Part shown: positions 18,014 through 26,483 of the stretch, piece after piece
Layout of the letters: the number at the start of each line of letters is the position of its first letter
How positions within the stretch are numbered: the stretch's first letter is position 1
Assembly (NCBI RefSeq): GCF_025200925.1
Contig: NZ_CP104174.1
Span: 7,254,001 to 7,318,000 of the forward strand
From: Bradyrhizobium sp. CB1015
Lineage (GTDB): Bacteria > Pseudomonadota > Alphaproteobacteria > Rhizobiales > Xanthobacteraceae
DNA: 64,000 nt
Direction of reading: 5' to 3'
Notes under the pieces: generated by a model
Databases searched by the model: none
What the model saw: only the letters and a program-made list of their open reading frames with translations
Told to the model about the DNA's origin: nothing
Program-made: the position numbers and the translations under genes

Positions 18014-19330
18014 TTGTATGGTGACCTGACCGTTTCAGGATTCCTTCGAGCGCGCCGTTTGTCCCTCGCTTATTTTGCCCTCATCGTCTCCATCGTTTCC
18101 GCTTCCGCTCTCGAAATCGCCGGCGCCACGTTCGGTGCGCAGCTCGGGACGATGGCCGCTGCGCTAAGCTTGCTGGCCGCCGCCTCGAGCACGCGAAAGG
18201 CCGACTACGAGCACTATGTCCGTGCCACCTCCTGGGGCCGCTGGATCCTTGTCGCGATTCCGCTGTGCATCGCCGCCCAGCTCGCTCCGCTTCCGCTGCG
18301 CTTTGCGCATCCGATCTGGGCCAGCGCCCATGAGGCGATCGGTGGCCTGTCACTCGGGCCGATCACGGCCGATATCGGCTTGACGGTGAATGCGCTGCTG
18401 CTGGCGCTTGCCGCGATCTCATTGCTCGGCGTCGCGATCCTGGTGGTCCGTAACCGCGGCCGTGCCGAGCTGGTTCTGTTCGTGCTGAGCGGGGTAACCG
18501 CGGTCTCCGCCTTGATGTTGGACCTGCACCGGCTCTCGCCGGCGCTTGCTGCAAGCGTCCCCCATGACCTCACGACGAGCTTGGCCGGACTCGGCCTCAT
18601 GCTCAATCTGGCGGTCATGCAGCTCGCCGCTGAACGGGCGGAGACGCATCATTCGGTCCTCCGCTCAGTCGCGATCGGACTTTGCGGTCTGGTCGGAGCC
18701 TTGGTCAGTGCCGCCGCGATCTTTGGGTTATCAGGGACGAACACCGCGATCGCAGCGGCCTTTGGCGTCGTGCTGATCCTGCTGATTCTCGTCATCCGCA
18801 GACTCGATCTGTCGCCATTGGCCGCGAGCGCGTTGTCGGTGGCAGCCCTGGCCGGCGCGGCGATCGTGCTGACCTTCCTGTTCGAGAAGAGCTCCGGACC
18901 GATCCTGCTGCGGCTCGCCCCGGAGATGGGGGCCGAGACGAAGGCTGCGCTCGAGCGGATGTTGGCCGACACACGCTGGTTCGGCGCCGGCGCCGGGTCT
19001 TTTGCCGCGGTGGGCAGGATCTATCAGAGCGATGCCGGCGCCGTCCTGACCGCGCCCTCGGCGGCCACGTCCGTGTTCGCGGGGATGGGTTGGGTCGGGT
19101 TGGTCGCCATGATCGCCGTGAGCCTGTTCGCTTTGGTTCGCCTGTTCTTCGGCGCCCTGCAGCGCGGACGCGACTCGTTCTTTCCGGCTTCGGCCGCGGC
19201 CTGTGTCCTGTTTGCGCTGTTTCAGAGCTTTGCCGGACCCGGATTGCTGCACCCGGCAGCCATCCTCTGCCTTTCGGTGATCGTGGGCCTGGGACTGTCG
19301 CAGAGCGTCAGCCAATCCGGATCACGATAG
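18014..19330 (+). CDS. O-antigen ligase/polymerase-like membrane protein
   Basis: A 438-residue protein with about 11 hydrophobic segments. Around residue 310 it has EMGAETKAALERMLADTRWFGAGAGSFAAVGRIYQSDAG, whose order (acidic residue, R, W-FG-G-G-F) matches the periplasmic loop of the ligase-like protein at 13261-14790 (RVEAWKSTLRIIADNPWFGTGMGTF). This makes the two distant paralogues. The start is uncertain: TTG at 18014 is the first option, and no strong ribosome site is seen. It may process the same glycan at another step, or a second polymer. Confidence 0.72.
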   Translation: MYGDLTVSGFLRARRLSLAYFALIVSIVSASALEIAGATFGAQLGTMAAALSLLAAASSTRKADYEHYVRATSWGRWILVAIPLCIAAQLAPLPLRFAHPIWASAHEAIGGLSLGPITADIGLTVNALLLALAAISLLGVAILVVRNRGRAELVLFVLSGVTAVSALMLDLHRLSPALAASVPHDLTTSLAGLGLMLNLAVMQLAAERAETHHSVLRSVAIGLCGLVGALVSAAAIFGLSGTNTAIAAAFGVVLILLILVIRRLDLSPLAASALSVAALAGAAIVLTFLFEKSSGPILLRLAPEMGAETKAALERMLADTRWFGAGAGSFAAVGRIYQSDAGAVLTAPSAATSVFAGMGWVGLVAMIAVSLFALVRLFFGALQRGRDSFFPASAAACVLFALFQSFAGPGLLHPAAILCLSVIVGLGLSQSVSQSGSR

Positions 19331-19341
19331 CGCGCGGGTCA

Positions 19342-19968
19342 TTAGACCGCGCGATCGCCGAGCGAGGCCCAATAGTTCGGGTTCTTGGGCGACTGGATGC
19401 GGACCCAGCGATAGGGCTTCTTCGACCACGGCATGATGTGGCCGGAGAGATTGTCCAGCACGAGATCGCCGGAGAAGGTGCGCACTACCACCACGAGATG
19501 ATGCTCGCCCCAGGTGGTGACGACCTCGCTCAGCAGCACCGAGCGCGCCGGAAAGCCCTTGGCGATCAAATCGTGGCGTTTTGTCACGGCATAGTCGTTG
19601 CAGTCGCCGCTTGCCGGATGCAGCAGCCACTTTTCGCCGCGCAGCCCTTCCAGATTGGGTTCGGGACGGATCGCAGCATTGACCCGCTGGTTGACCTCTT
19701 GCATCTGCGCCACGCGCTCGGCCGTCAGCTTCAGGCGGCCGCCCCGGAAAACGATCTGCTGCGGCCGCGGCTTGCACTCGTCCTTGTACTTCAGGCAAAA
19801 CAGCGTGAACGCCATCGGCGCCAGCGTCGGCTGGTCGAACTTGATGTACTGAATGGCACCGCGCAGCCCCATGGGAGCCCCGACAAAGGCGGCTTCCGCG
19901 TTCCGCTGCACCCCCGCAGCAACGACGATGGCGGCAACCGCCGCCAGGAACTTTACAACTTTGCGCAT
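19342..19968 (-). CDS. Transglutaminase-like periplasmic cysteine peptidase (LapG/BTLCP family)
   Basis: A 208-residue protein with a signal peptide (VVKFLAAVAAIVVAAGVQRNAEA). Catalytic triad candidates are C123 (SGDCNDYAVTKRHDL), H156/H157 (EHHLVVVVRT) and D172 (LVLDNL); the 34- and 15-residue spacings are close to those of LapG. LapG-type enzymes cleave surface adhesins under c-di-GMP control, but no LapD partner or adhesin is next to it, so the substrate is unknown. It is convergent with the ligase-like gene, 11 bases away. Confidence 0.85.
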   Translation of the reverse strand: MRKVVKFLAAVAAIVVAAGVQRNAEAAFVGAPMGLRGAIQYIKFDQPTLAPMAFTLFCLKYKDECKPRPQQIVFRGGRLKLTAERVAQMQEVNQRVNAAIRPEPNLEGLRGEKWLLHPASGDCNDYAVTKRHDLIAKGFPARSVLLSEVVTTWGEHHLVVVVRTFSGDLVLDNLSGHIMPWSKKPYRWVRIQSPKNPNYWASLGDRAV

Positions 19969-20161
19969 GTCGCGCTCCCCGTTCTTGTTGGGGAGACGCT
20001 ACGCGAGACCTCTTGAAATACGGCTCAAAGTTCGCGCGATGCTTTAATCAAAATGCGGGCGCGTTGGTCAGGGACAATTAAGAATACCGATGCGTGACTT
20101 GTTCTGCTAAGAGCGGTCACGACGTTCCGCTCGTGACGCTGGATGCGATTCGACCGACCTG

Positions 20162-20899
20162 ATGGGCCTTTCCTCACGCTTTCGCAAGAAGACCAAGCCG
20201 CGGCTTCCTGACGGCGTTCGCGTCTATGCGATCGGCGACGTGCATGGCCGTGCCGATTTGCTTCAATCGCTGTTAACCGTGATCGACGCCGACTTGGCCC
20301 GCTCGGCCCCCCAACGCGCCATTCAGGTCTTTCTCGGCGACTACGTCGACCGTGGCCCGGACTCGCGCGGCGTTCTTGATCTCTTGATCGAACGCTCGAA
20401 GTCGCACGAGACGGTATGTCTGAAGGGCAATCACGAGGTCTTCCTGCTCGAGGTGCTCAAGGACCCGGCCCGCCTGCAGGAGTGGCGCCACTATGGCGGC
20501 CTCCTGACGCTGGTCTCCTACGGCATCACGCCGACCATGAATCCGTCCGCGGAGCAGCAGGTCGAATTGATCGAAGGACTGAAGCGCGCGATCCCGCCCG
20601 AGCACCTGGCATTCCTGCAGCAATTGCCCTCGTCCTTTACCTGCGGCGATTTCTTCTTCGTCCATGCCGGCGTCAAGCCCGGCATCGCGCTCGATCGCCA
20701 GAAGGATGAGGACCTGCTCTGGATCCGCGAGGAATTTCTGGCATCCGAGGAGCGCTTCGGCAAATACATCGTTCACGGTCACACGCCGGTCAGCGCGCCC
20801 GATATCCGTCCGAACCGCATCAACATCGACACCGGCGCCTATGCGACCGGCAACTTGACGCTATTGACGATCCAAGGCGATAGTCTTCTCGCAATTTGA
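20162..20899 (+). CDS. PPP-family metallophosphatase (serine/threonine or bis-nucleoside tetraphosphatase type)
   Basis: A 245-residue cytoplasmic protein with the complete PPP motif set: YAIGDVHGRADLL (GDxHG), FLGDYVDRGPDSRGVL (GDxVDRG), CLKGNHEVF (GNHE), FFVHAGVKPG and IVHGHTPVS. The metal-binding Asp, His and Asn residues are all present. Lying in an exopolysaccharide locus, it could dephosphorylate the tyrosine kinase or another regulator, but that is inference. It is followed after 20 bases by a membrane-anchored TPR-like gene, so both are probably cotranscribed. Confidence 0.9.
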   Translation: MGLSSRFRKKTKPRLPDGVRVYAIGDVHGRADLLQSLLTVIDADLARSAPQRAIQVFLGDYVDRGPDSRGVLDLLIERSKSHETVCLKGNHEVFLLEVLKDPARLQEWRHYGGLLTLVSYGITPTMNPSAEQQVELIEGLKRAIPPEHLAFLQQLPSSFTCGDFFFVHAGVKPGIALDRQKDEDLLWIREEFLASEERFGKYIVHGHTPVSAPDIRPNRINIDTGAYATGNLTLLTIQGDSLLAI

Positions 20900-20919
20900 A
20901 AGCTTAGGCCGCAATTTCG

Positions 20920-21573
20920 GTGATCACGCTTCGCGCCATTGGTATCTTGACCGCGATCGCACTGGCGCTCCACGCCGGCATCGCGTTCTATGGCGATCTG
21001 GTACGGCCGGACTTTCACGCCCGCGACTTGTTCTCGGGGGTGATTCCGCCGGACAAGGCCAAGCTTAAGGCCGCAGGCAGCCTGGCATCTTTCTCGAGGG
21101 ATGGCGACCTCCTGGCAAATTATGCGGCGGCGATGGCCGCCGACGCTCTGCACCGTCCGTCGACCGAGGCAGGCGGAAGGGCCAGCGAGAACAAGACGGC
21201 CCAAGCCGCTGTCGTGGCAGCCTTGGAAGTCTCGCCGATCAGGCCGGCGCTCTGGCTCACGCTCGGCACGCTACAGGCCCAGGCCGGCCAGGCGGTTACG
21301 CCTGCGGTGAAGATGTCCTACCTGACCGGGGCGGTGCCGATCGACGTTGCCTTCTCGCGCGTCCGGACCGTGACCTCGAGCGCCGCTGCAACCGACGAGG
21401 AAATCAAGCTGCTGGCGCAATCCGACATCCGGTCGGCGCTGGCCAACCGCTCGCGTTACGAGCCGCTGCTGATCGCGGCCTACGTGCAGGCAACTCCGCA
21501 AGGCAAGTCGCTGCTGCTGGAGACGACGAAGGTGACCGATCCCAAGTTCAACGAGATCTTGCGGCGGTACTAA
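20920..21573 (+). CDS. Membrane-anchored helical protein of unknown function
   Basis: GTG start. One N-terminal hydrophobic helix (RAIGILTAIALALHAGIAFY) leads into an Ala-rich helical domain (AAVVAALEVSPIRPALWLTLGTLQAQAG, MSYLTGAVPIDVAFSRVRTVTSS). The pattern parallels the product of 9260-10024: ...NPSSSFLWLML... and YLDRSYNFGPLEGWIAVRRNRLAL. The two are probably distant paralogues with a periplasmic TPR-like domain. It is convergent with, and one base from, the gene on the other strand. Confidence 0.74.
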   Translation: MITLRAIGILTAIALALHAGIAFYGDLVRPDFHARDLFSGVIPPDKAKLKAAGSLASFSRDGDLLANYAAAMAADALHRPSTEAGGRASENKTAQAAVVAALEVSPIRPALWLTLGTLQAQAGQAVTPAVKMSYLTGAVPIDVAFSRVRTVTSSAAATDEEIKLLAQSDIRSALANRSRYEPLLIAAYVQATPQGKSLLLETTKVTDPKFNEILRRY

Positions 21574-21574
21574 G

Positions 21575-22015
21575 TCAGCGGACCGGTTTCGGATTGACCG
21601 GCACGAAATCCTGATCGCGGCGCGGCTGGTCGGATCGCCCCTGGTAGACGAACATGCCCTTCTTGGTGGTGACGATGTCGCCTCGCTGCAGGCTGTCGTC
21701 GCGAAGCAGGCGTTCGGTCGCGACAAGGTCCGGATCTTCCGGTATCGGCTTGTAGAGCTCCGGATGCTCGCGCCGCTCGCGTGCAACCTCCTTGGCACGG
21801 CGCCGCGCATCCTCGATGCGCTGCCGCCATTCGTCGCGCGAGACTTCCGGCTCGCTCGGCGGAAGATAGTCGTTGAGGGACGGCTCGGTCTGAGCACGGC
21901 ACGAGAGCGGGCAGGCATACAGAGCCAATCCGACAGCGGCCGCCACGGCCGCCTGAACCGGCGCGCGCGCCAGTCTCCGGCGGTCTGACAGGGACTTGCA
22001 GCGAACGGGTCGCAC
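21575..22015 (-). CDS. Exported protein of unknown function
   Basis: The frame opens from a TTG or ATG at 22090, but the first plausible start with a signal peptide after it is GTG at 22015, giving VRPVRCKSLSDRRRLARAPVQAAVAAAVGLALYACPLSCRAQ. The mature 105 residues are charged (RDEWRQRIEDARRRAKEVARERREHPELYKPIPEDPD) and end with DSLQRGDIVTTKKGMFVYQGR, a segment typical of small alphaproteobacterial envelope proteins. No known family is recognised. The start is not certain. Confidence 0.62.
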   Translation of the reverse strand: MRPVRCKSLSDRRRLARAPVQAAVAAAVGLALYACPLSCRAQTEPSLNDYLPPSEPEVSRDEWRQRIEDARRRAKEVARERREHPELYKPIPEDPDLVATERLLRDDSLQRGDIVTTKKGMFVYQGRSDQPRRDQDFVPVNPKPVR

Positions 22016-22366
22016 TCCGATGACTCCAAAGCGGGCCCAGCGGCAGCCAGCGGCCGCAACTTCAGCTGATACGGCGGCCAATTGCAACATTTTCGGAACG
22101 CGGCGGCAGTCCCATCAAAGTGAAAAAACAACCCCATGCACAGTAGCCGGCGCCAGCCAAATCAATGGGTTACGCATTTCCCGAAGTTCGATTTGATCCG
22201 TCGGGCAAAACAGGGCTAGGATGAGATGATCTGGAGGGGGGCCGACCGATGATCGACCCATCTGCGATCAGCATCGGATGAGCGCCTCGAGGGCAGTAGC
22301 TCCGTTCCAAGGCCTCGTTAGATCATCGCTGCTAGATTTCGGCATTCGCTGATGGAGTTGCCGAGA

Positions 22367-22744
22367 ATGCGTGCAAGACCGGTATTGCTGTTGGGTGTTG
22401 CCGTTGCGGCGTCCGCCATGCCTGCCCTCACGGCTCACGCCAGTCCCATCTGCATCAAGGAGCGTACGCCGTTCGCGTTGTCGCACGACACGGTGAAATG
22501 GACGATGTCGATCGCGCCCGGAGCCGATTGCATTCAGGGACTGCGTTGGTCCTATATGCAGATTTTCAACGTGTCGGTCGTGAGCGGGCCATCACGGGGA
22601 CAATTGGCGGTGGTCGGGTCCGGCTTCCGCTATTCGGCAGAACCCGAGGCGCGCGGCAGCGACAAGTTCACGCTGCTGATCTCGGGCAAGAACCGTCGCG
22701 CTGCAGGGACATCGACCCTGGAGGTCGAGGTCAATCCGCAATAG
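22367..22744 (+). CDS. Small secreted protein, unknown function
   Basis: The preferred start is ATG 22367 (MRARPVLLLGVAVAASAMPALTAHA, signal peptide); a further ATG is 15 bases upstream. The mature part is about 100 residues, beta-rich, with two cysteines near its start and middle (SPICIKERTPF, GADCIQGLRW). The C-terminus GSDKFTLLISGKNRRAAGTSTLEVEV looks like an Ig-like or beta-sandwich strand pattern. A short GC hairpin (CCCGCC-CT-GGCGGG, 22745-22758) follows the stop. Confidence 0.68.
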   Translation: MRARPVLLLGVAVAASAMPALTAHASPICIKERTPFALSHDTVKWTMSIAPGADCIQGLRWSYMQIFNVSVVSGPSRGQLAVVGSGFRYSAEPEARGSDKFTLLISGKNRRAAGTSTLEVEVNPQ

Positions 22745-22770
22745 CCCGCCCTGGCGGGTGTTCCGCGCGA

Positions 22771-22874
22771 CTAAAGCGCGATGCGATTAGGATGAATCGT
22801 CATCGCGCTTTAGGCTATTGTTTGAGCATGATCTTTTCGGAAAACCGCTTCACACTTTTCCGGATCATGCTCTA
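22771..22874 (+). repeat. Short intergenic palindromic repeat, copy 1
   Basis: Contains AAAGCGCGATGCGATT near its start, ATCGCGCTTTAGG in the middle and an inverted repeat GAGCATGATC...GATCATGCTC at its end. It matches, in reverse orientation, the block at 55507-55610 over about 100 bases with few changes. It ends at the stop of the small gene on the minus strand, so it may act as its 3' structure. Confidence 0.85.
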
Positions 22875-23105
22875 ACGGTGACTCGACCCCCGAGTTCTAT
22901 TCCCGTGATAGGGTCGGGCATATCCGCCCCTCGTCACAGGCGGCTCGATCCGGCTCGGAATATTTGGCGTCGCGTTGGGGGGCGCGGGCTGCGACGGGTT
23001 GACGATGATCACGTTGCGATTGGGGCTCGAGGGGTCATTGACGCCCTGGGCCCAAGCGCCGGCAGGCGCGACAAGGGCGAGTATGATCAAGACTAATCGT
23101 TTCAT
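22872..23105 (-). CDS. Tiny secreted protein, Pro/Asn-rich
   Basis: Start ATG at 23105 (MKRLVLIILALVAPAGAWAQ, signal peptide); the longer frame adds six residues. The mature 57 residues are Pro, Asn and Ser rich (GVNDPSSPNRNVIIVNPSQPAPPNATPNIPSRIEPP). It is one of several small exported proteins in this area. Function unknown. Confidence 0.55.
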   Translation of the reverse strand: MKRLVLIILALVAPAGAWAQGVNDPSSPNRNVIIVNPSQPAPPNATPNIPSRIEPPVTRGGYARPYHGNRTRGSSHR

Positions 23106-23180
23106 GCGAGAGCTCCCGAGCAAGAACGTCAGGGAGGCGAACGCCGTTCCTTCACGGTGGCATCACGGTTCGTTGTGATC

Positions 23181-23423
23181 TCACCGACGCACGGCGATCA
23201 GCTTGCCATCCCTCCAGACACCTTGGGCCGCCTTTCCGGTAGGAAGGCTCCCGACGTTCCGGACAGCAGTAGGTCGAGAGGCAGCCTGGGTGGTCTGCTT
23301 CTTTTTCTCAGGTGTCGTCACGATGCTGGAACTCGTGGTGTTGGCCTGGTCCTTGGTCCCTTGTGCCGAAGCAGGCTGAACCAGAAGGGCCAAAAACATG
23401 ATTGCTGTCAAAATGCCGCGCAT
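23181..23423 (-). CDS. Small secreted protein with QGTKD motif at the mature N-terminus
   Basis: Start ATG 23423, giving MRGILTAIMFLALLVQPASAQGTKD; the longer frame is open for 34 codons but has no signal at its start. The mature 58 residues are Thr/Ser/Lys rich. The gene at 27909 has the same SAQGTKD at its cleavage site, and 16 bases (CAAGGGACCAAGGACC) are identical there although the rest differs. Function unknown. Confidence 0.58.
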   Translation of the reverse strand: MRGILTAIMFLALLVQPASAQGTKDQANTTSSSIVTTPEKKKQTTQAASRPTAVRNVGSLPTGKAAQGVWRDGKLIAVRR

Positions 23424-23608
23424 GGTCACACACCGGAAAAAGGAGTTGGTCGAAATGTCACAGGTTTCTGCCCAAAAGCAAGCTCTACGAGACGATCGCA
23501 CATGATCTTTGCGGGGCTGGAGCATCAGCGCGTTTCACCGCGACCGACGCGATCCGCGGTGAAAAAGCCTAGCGAAACCGCACTATCCGGGCTAGTTGAT
23601 CGGTCTTG

Positions 23609-24826
23609 ATGACCGAGACCGGCGACACCGCAGCCAACGCCTCGCAGGCGCAAGAGATCAAGGCCGGACTCGTCCGCCTGTTATCAGAGCGGATCCGCGA
23701 AGTCTCCGGCGATCCCAGGCAGATGCGGGATGTCGTCTACGAACTGGCTCGCGTCAAGCTTCTGGAACAATTCACCCACGCCGATGCGCGGGAAGCGCGA
23801 GCGCTTCAGCAAGTCCTCGAACGCGCCATCCGGGAAGTCGAACGGTCCTTTGAGCGCAGCGGCGCCTCCTCGGCGGCAGCGACGGCTGCAGCGGTATCCG
23901 TGGCGACTTCCCCGCCGGTGAAGACCCCTGGTCCTCCGCCCATTCCGACGTCGGCCGCCTCGGCTGCCCCAGCGGGTCCGAAAGCTGGCGAGACGCCAAG
24001 CCGTCCCGCCCCGCCGCCGACTTCGCTCGTGCAACCCAAACGGAGCAGAGCCTTCAATTCTCTGGTGCGATTGACCGCCATCCTGCTGCTGATCGCCGCG
24101 GCCGGCACTGCGATCGTCTATTGGCCACGGCTGAAGACCCAGCTGAGCGCATTGTCGCAGGTGGCGCCGCTCTCCGAGCGCGCACCTGGAAGTCCCGAGC
24201 CTCAAGCGACCGCGATCCCGACTCCGTCGGCGGGCGAAACACCGGAACGGACGTCGGAAAGCCCCAAGGAGCCGGCGCCGGCGGCGCACCCCTCGATGCC
24301 ATTGCCGACGACGTTCGGCGTCTACGCCTTGAGCGAGGGCCAGCTCCATGAGCTCAAGCCGGTGCCCGGAAAGATTCCGGACCGGCGCGTCGCGATCTCG
24401 GCCGCCATCAACACGCCGAGCGTGACCACATTGCCGGACGGTGATGTCAAATTCATCGTGTTCAGGCCCGACGGGGGTGTCGACGCCAGCGGGACCGAAG
24501 TTCGGGTGATCGCAAAAGTGTCCCGGGCGATGGGCGTCGATGCCAGCGGAAAGGCGGCCATGGTCAGCGCCGGCGATTCCTGGGTGATCCGCAGCATGTC
24601 CTACCCCTACAAGGTAGGCCCGATCGACGACCAGTCGAGAATGCTGTTGCTGCAACCGGAGCAAGACGGCTTCACGCTCGCGCCCGGCCGCTACATCGTC
24701 GTGGTCAAGGCCATGGGCTACGATTTCACGGTGGCGGGAACGATCACCGATCCCAACCAATGCGTCGAACGCATCAATGCGATCAACGGCGCGTTCTACT
24801 CGCCCTGCCCGCCGCCGCGACGATAG
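23609..24826 (+). CDS. Proline-rich single-pass membrane protein of unknown function
   Basis: ATG 23609 (a TTG lies one codon earlier). Residues 1-90 form a helical, charged cytoplasmic domain (EIKAGLVRLLSERIREVSGDPRQMRDVVYELARVKLLEQFTHADAREARALQQVLERAIREVERSFE), residues 95-145 are Pro/Ala-rich, and one membrane helix follows (RLTAILLLIAAAGTAIVYW). A second Pro-rich linker leads to a periplasmic domain ending in DGFTLAPGRYIVVVKAMGYDFTVAGTITDPNQCVERINAINGAFYSPCP, with two cysteines. The layout resembles an envelope adaptor. It may link a cytoplasmic signal to the cell wall. Confidence 0.7.
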   Translation: MTETGDTAANASQAQEIKAGLVRLLSERIREVSGDPRQMRDVVYELARVKLLEQFTHADAREARALQQVLERAIREVERSFERSGASSAAATAAAVSVATSPPVKTPGPPPIPTSAASAAPAGPKAGETPSRPAPPPTSLVQPKRSRAFNSLVRLTAILLLIAAAGTAIVYWPRLKTQLSALSQVAPLSERAPGSPEPQATAIPTPSAGETPERTSESPKEPAPAAHPSMPLPTTFGVYALSEGQLHELKPVPGKIPDRRVAISAAINTPSVTTLPDGDVKFIVFRPDGGVDASGTEVRVIAKVSRAMGVDASGKAAMVSAGDSWVIRSMSYPYKVGPIDDQSRMLLLQPEQDGFTLAPGRYIVVVKAMGYDFTVAGTITDPNQCVERINAINGAFYSPCPPPRR

Positions 24827-24843
24827 CGCAGCCTTCCCGTTTC

Positions 24844-25122
24844 CTACTTGATCGGCTTGTTGTCCTTTGGCGCATCGGCCGGCATGTCGTCGACCTTGCC
24901 GTTGTTGGCGACGCATTTCTGGAAGTACTCGCGCTGGTCCTTGGCCGTTCCCTTGGTGCTCCCCGCCGCGGGGTTGCCGATCTGCCTGGGCGGAAAGGCC
25001 TTGGCCACCGCCGCATCGCACGCCCGCGCCACTTCGACGGTAATGGCCGAGGCCGTCACCGGCACCGCCAAGGTCAAAGCGCATGCCAGCCCAACCAATG
25101 TCCGCAAATTCTTGACCGGCAC
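24844..25122 (-). CDS. Small secreted protein, unknown function
   Basis: Signal peptide (NLRTLVGLACALTLAVPVTASA) then 65 mature residues with two cysteines (ARACDAAVAKAFPPRQIGNPAAG and REYFQKCVANNGKVDDMP). The C-terminus is Asp/Pro/Lys-rich. The pairing of CDAAVAKAFPP and FQKCV with helical spacing suggests a small disulphide-bonded helical protein. It is convergent with the preceding gene and 18 bases from it. Confidence 0.65.
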   Translation of the reverse strand: MPVKNLRTLVGLACALTLAVPVTASAITVEVARACDAAVAKAFPPRQIGNPAAGSTKGTAKDQREYFQKCVANNGKVDDMPADAPKDNKPIK

Positions 25123-25252
25123 TTCGTCGCTCCTTCACTCCGTGAATGCTTGCCGCAACCATACCAAAAAGGAACGAGGCGCCAAACGGCAAAGCGGTGC
25201 CGAATTGTCACGCGGCTTGACCTGCGTGCCCGCAGGGCTAACGCGTAAGAGT

Positions 25253-25417
25253 CTTGGCGGCTGCCTGAGTGCGCGCCTCGTCGTTCGAGACGGCGCTTAC
25301 GCGCCTCCTCAGGATGAGGCTAAGCGGCATTCGTGCTCGTCCAAAAGCAGGCACAACGCACTCGGTCCTCATCCTGAGGAGCTCGCTGAAAGCGGGCGTC
25401 TCGAAGGATGGCCGCAG
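25253..25417. repeat. Nested inverted repeat element, copy 1 of 3
   Basis: Inner arms CCTCCTCAGGATGAGG / CCTCATCCTGAGGAG enclose about 45 bases, and outer arms TTCGAGACG / CGTCTCGAA enclose those. The same order is found at 29931-30115 and 35653-35856. This copy differs most from the others in its middle. It lies just before the stop of the gene at 25426. Confidence 0.85.
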
Positions 25418-25425
25418 AAGCGCTA

Positions 25426-25851
25426 CTAGCTGTTGAGCTGCGGCGACTTGAAATCAGGAAAGCGCGTGAGCATTGCCGTCTTGACGAACTTCAAGTGGGC
25501 AATGGTGCTCGCCAACTCCTTGAGCCGGCGCTGGCCGTTCGAGATGTCGGCCGCGAACAGATCCTGATGATAATTATCGAGCGCCTCCCGCTCGAGATAT
25601 TCATCGGTGCCGTTTCCGAAGGTCACGGATGCACGCGCAAGGGCATCGTCGACACGCCGGTTGAGGCCGGCCTGCTCCCTCTCCGCCTCCTGCAAGGCCG
25701 TTTCGATCGCGGCCAAAACGGCACCGATCCGCACGCGGTCGGTCTCCGCATCACGCTCGGCCGAGCGGGCCTTAAAGGCTTTGTCCTCGCGGCGGGAGCC
25801 GAGAAGATTGTGCGCGCGCGCTCTCAGGAACAGCTGAAACATCCGGGCCAT
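25426..25851 (-). CDS. Coiled-coil protein of unknown function
   Basis: A 141-residue, nearly all-helical protein rich in Arg, Glu and Ala (RREDKAFKARSAERDAETDRVRIGAVLAAIETALQEAEREQAGLNRRVDDALARASVTFGNG), with heptad-like spacing and a break at FGNGTDEYL. The C-terminal part is NGQRRLKELASTIAHLKFVKTAMLTRFP. FliJ-like export chaperones have a similar look, but no flagellar gene is nearby, so I do not assign one. Its stop lies 9 bases from the repeat. Confidence 0.6.
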   Translation of the reverse strand: MARMFQLFLRARAHNLLGSRREDKAFKARSAERDAETDRVRIGAVLAAIETALQEAEREQAGLNRRVDDALARASVTFGNGTDEYLEREALDNYHQDLFAADISNGQRRLKELASTIAHLKFVKTAMLTRFPDFKSPQLNS

Positions 25852-25883
25852 CCCACATGCGAGATCCAGGCGGCTACCATCGG

Positions 25884-26174
25884 TCAGACGTAGTTAACAA
25901 ATCCTAAATCCTGCGCCCGCCCCGACTGGCTTTGTGCGATCCACGCCCGCCAAGCTCCCTCGTGCTTGGAATAGAGCTCGAGCCAGCGAACTTCGCCGTC
26001 CGCAGCGGCTCCTTTTCGCGCGCGGACCTCGGACGTGAATTGCCCTGTCTCGTTCGATGCAAGATCCAATGCCTCGAACTCCGCCGTCTCTTCCCGAGAC
26101 AGGCCGATCAGAACGCGATGCCCATGGGCGTCGACGAAATATCTGCGCGGCGCATTGTGCCTTTGATCAGTCAT
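25884..26174 (-). CDS. Small soluble protein of unknown function
   Basis: A 96-residue protein that starts MTDQRHNAPRRYFVDAHGHRVLIGLSREETAEFEALD and ends with two Trp-rich segments (VRWLELYSKHEGAWRAWIA). The composition looks like a real cytoplasmic protein, since Trp and acid/base residues are balanced. Its start overlaps the stop of the small membrane gene upstream (ATGACTGA), so the two are probably translated together. No family recognised. Confidence 0.65.
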   Translation of the reverse strand: MTDQRHNAPRRYFVDAHGHRVLIGLSREETAEFEALDLASNETGQFTSEVRARKGAAADGEVRWLELYSKHEGAWRAWIAQSQSGRAQDLGFVNYV

Positions 26175-26298
26175 TCGCAGGGCCCTCGTTCATGATCCAA
26201 GGCCCTGGACGATCCTTCAGCCGCCGCTCAAAGCTACGAACAAACGCAACCAAAATCAGGACGCAAGTCGCGCCCAGCAAAGCAATCAAATACGCCAT
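26167..26298 (-). CDS. Tiny single-pass membrane protein (43 residues), coupled to the next gene
   Basis: ATG 26298 opens MAYLIALLGATCVLILVAFVRSFERRLKDRP and ends AND-stop. The first 20 residues are one clear membrane helix, followed by a basic juxtamembrane stretch (RSFERRLKDR), so the N-terminus would be out. The stop TGA overlaps the next gene's ATG (ATGACTGA), which argues that the frame is translated. Too short for usual gene callers. Function unknown. Confidence 0.6.
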   Translation of the reverse strand: MAYLIALLGATCVLILVAFVRSFERRLKDRPGPWIMNEGPAND

Positions 26299-26483
26299 TC
26301 ACGCCCACCTATGCGAGCCGCGAAAAATACAGGCGGCTAAACTCTCGCCATGAATTGCTACGTTCTAGGTTGCCTTTCCGAAGCTCTCAAGAACTGCATC
26401 ACGTTAACCTAACTGCGCATGTTATCCCACCCGGCGGCATGGCAAGATCAGCTTGCGCGCACATCCGCCCATGGCTGTGCATC

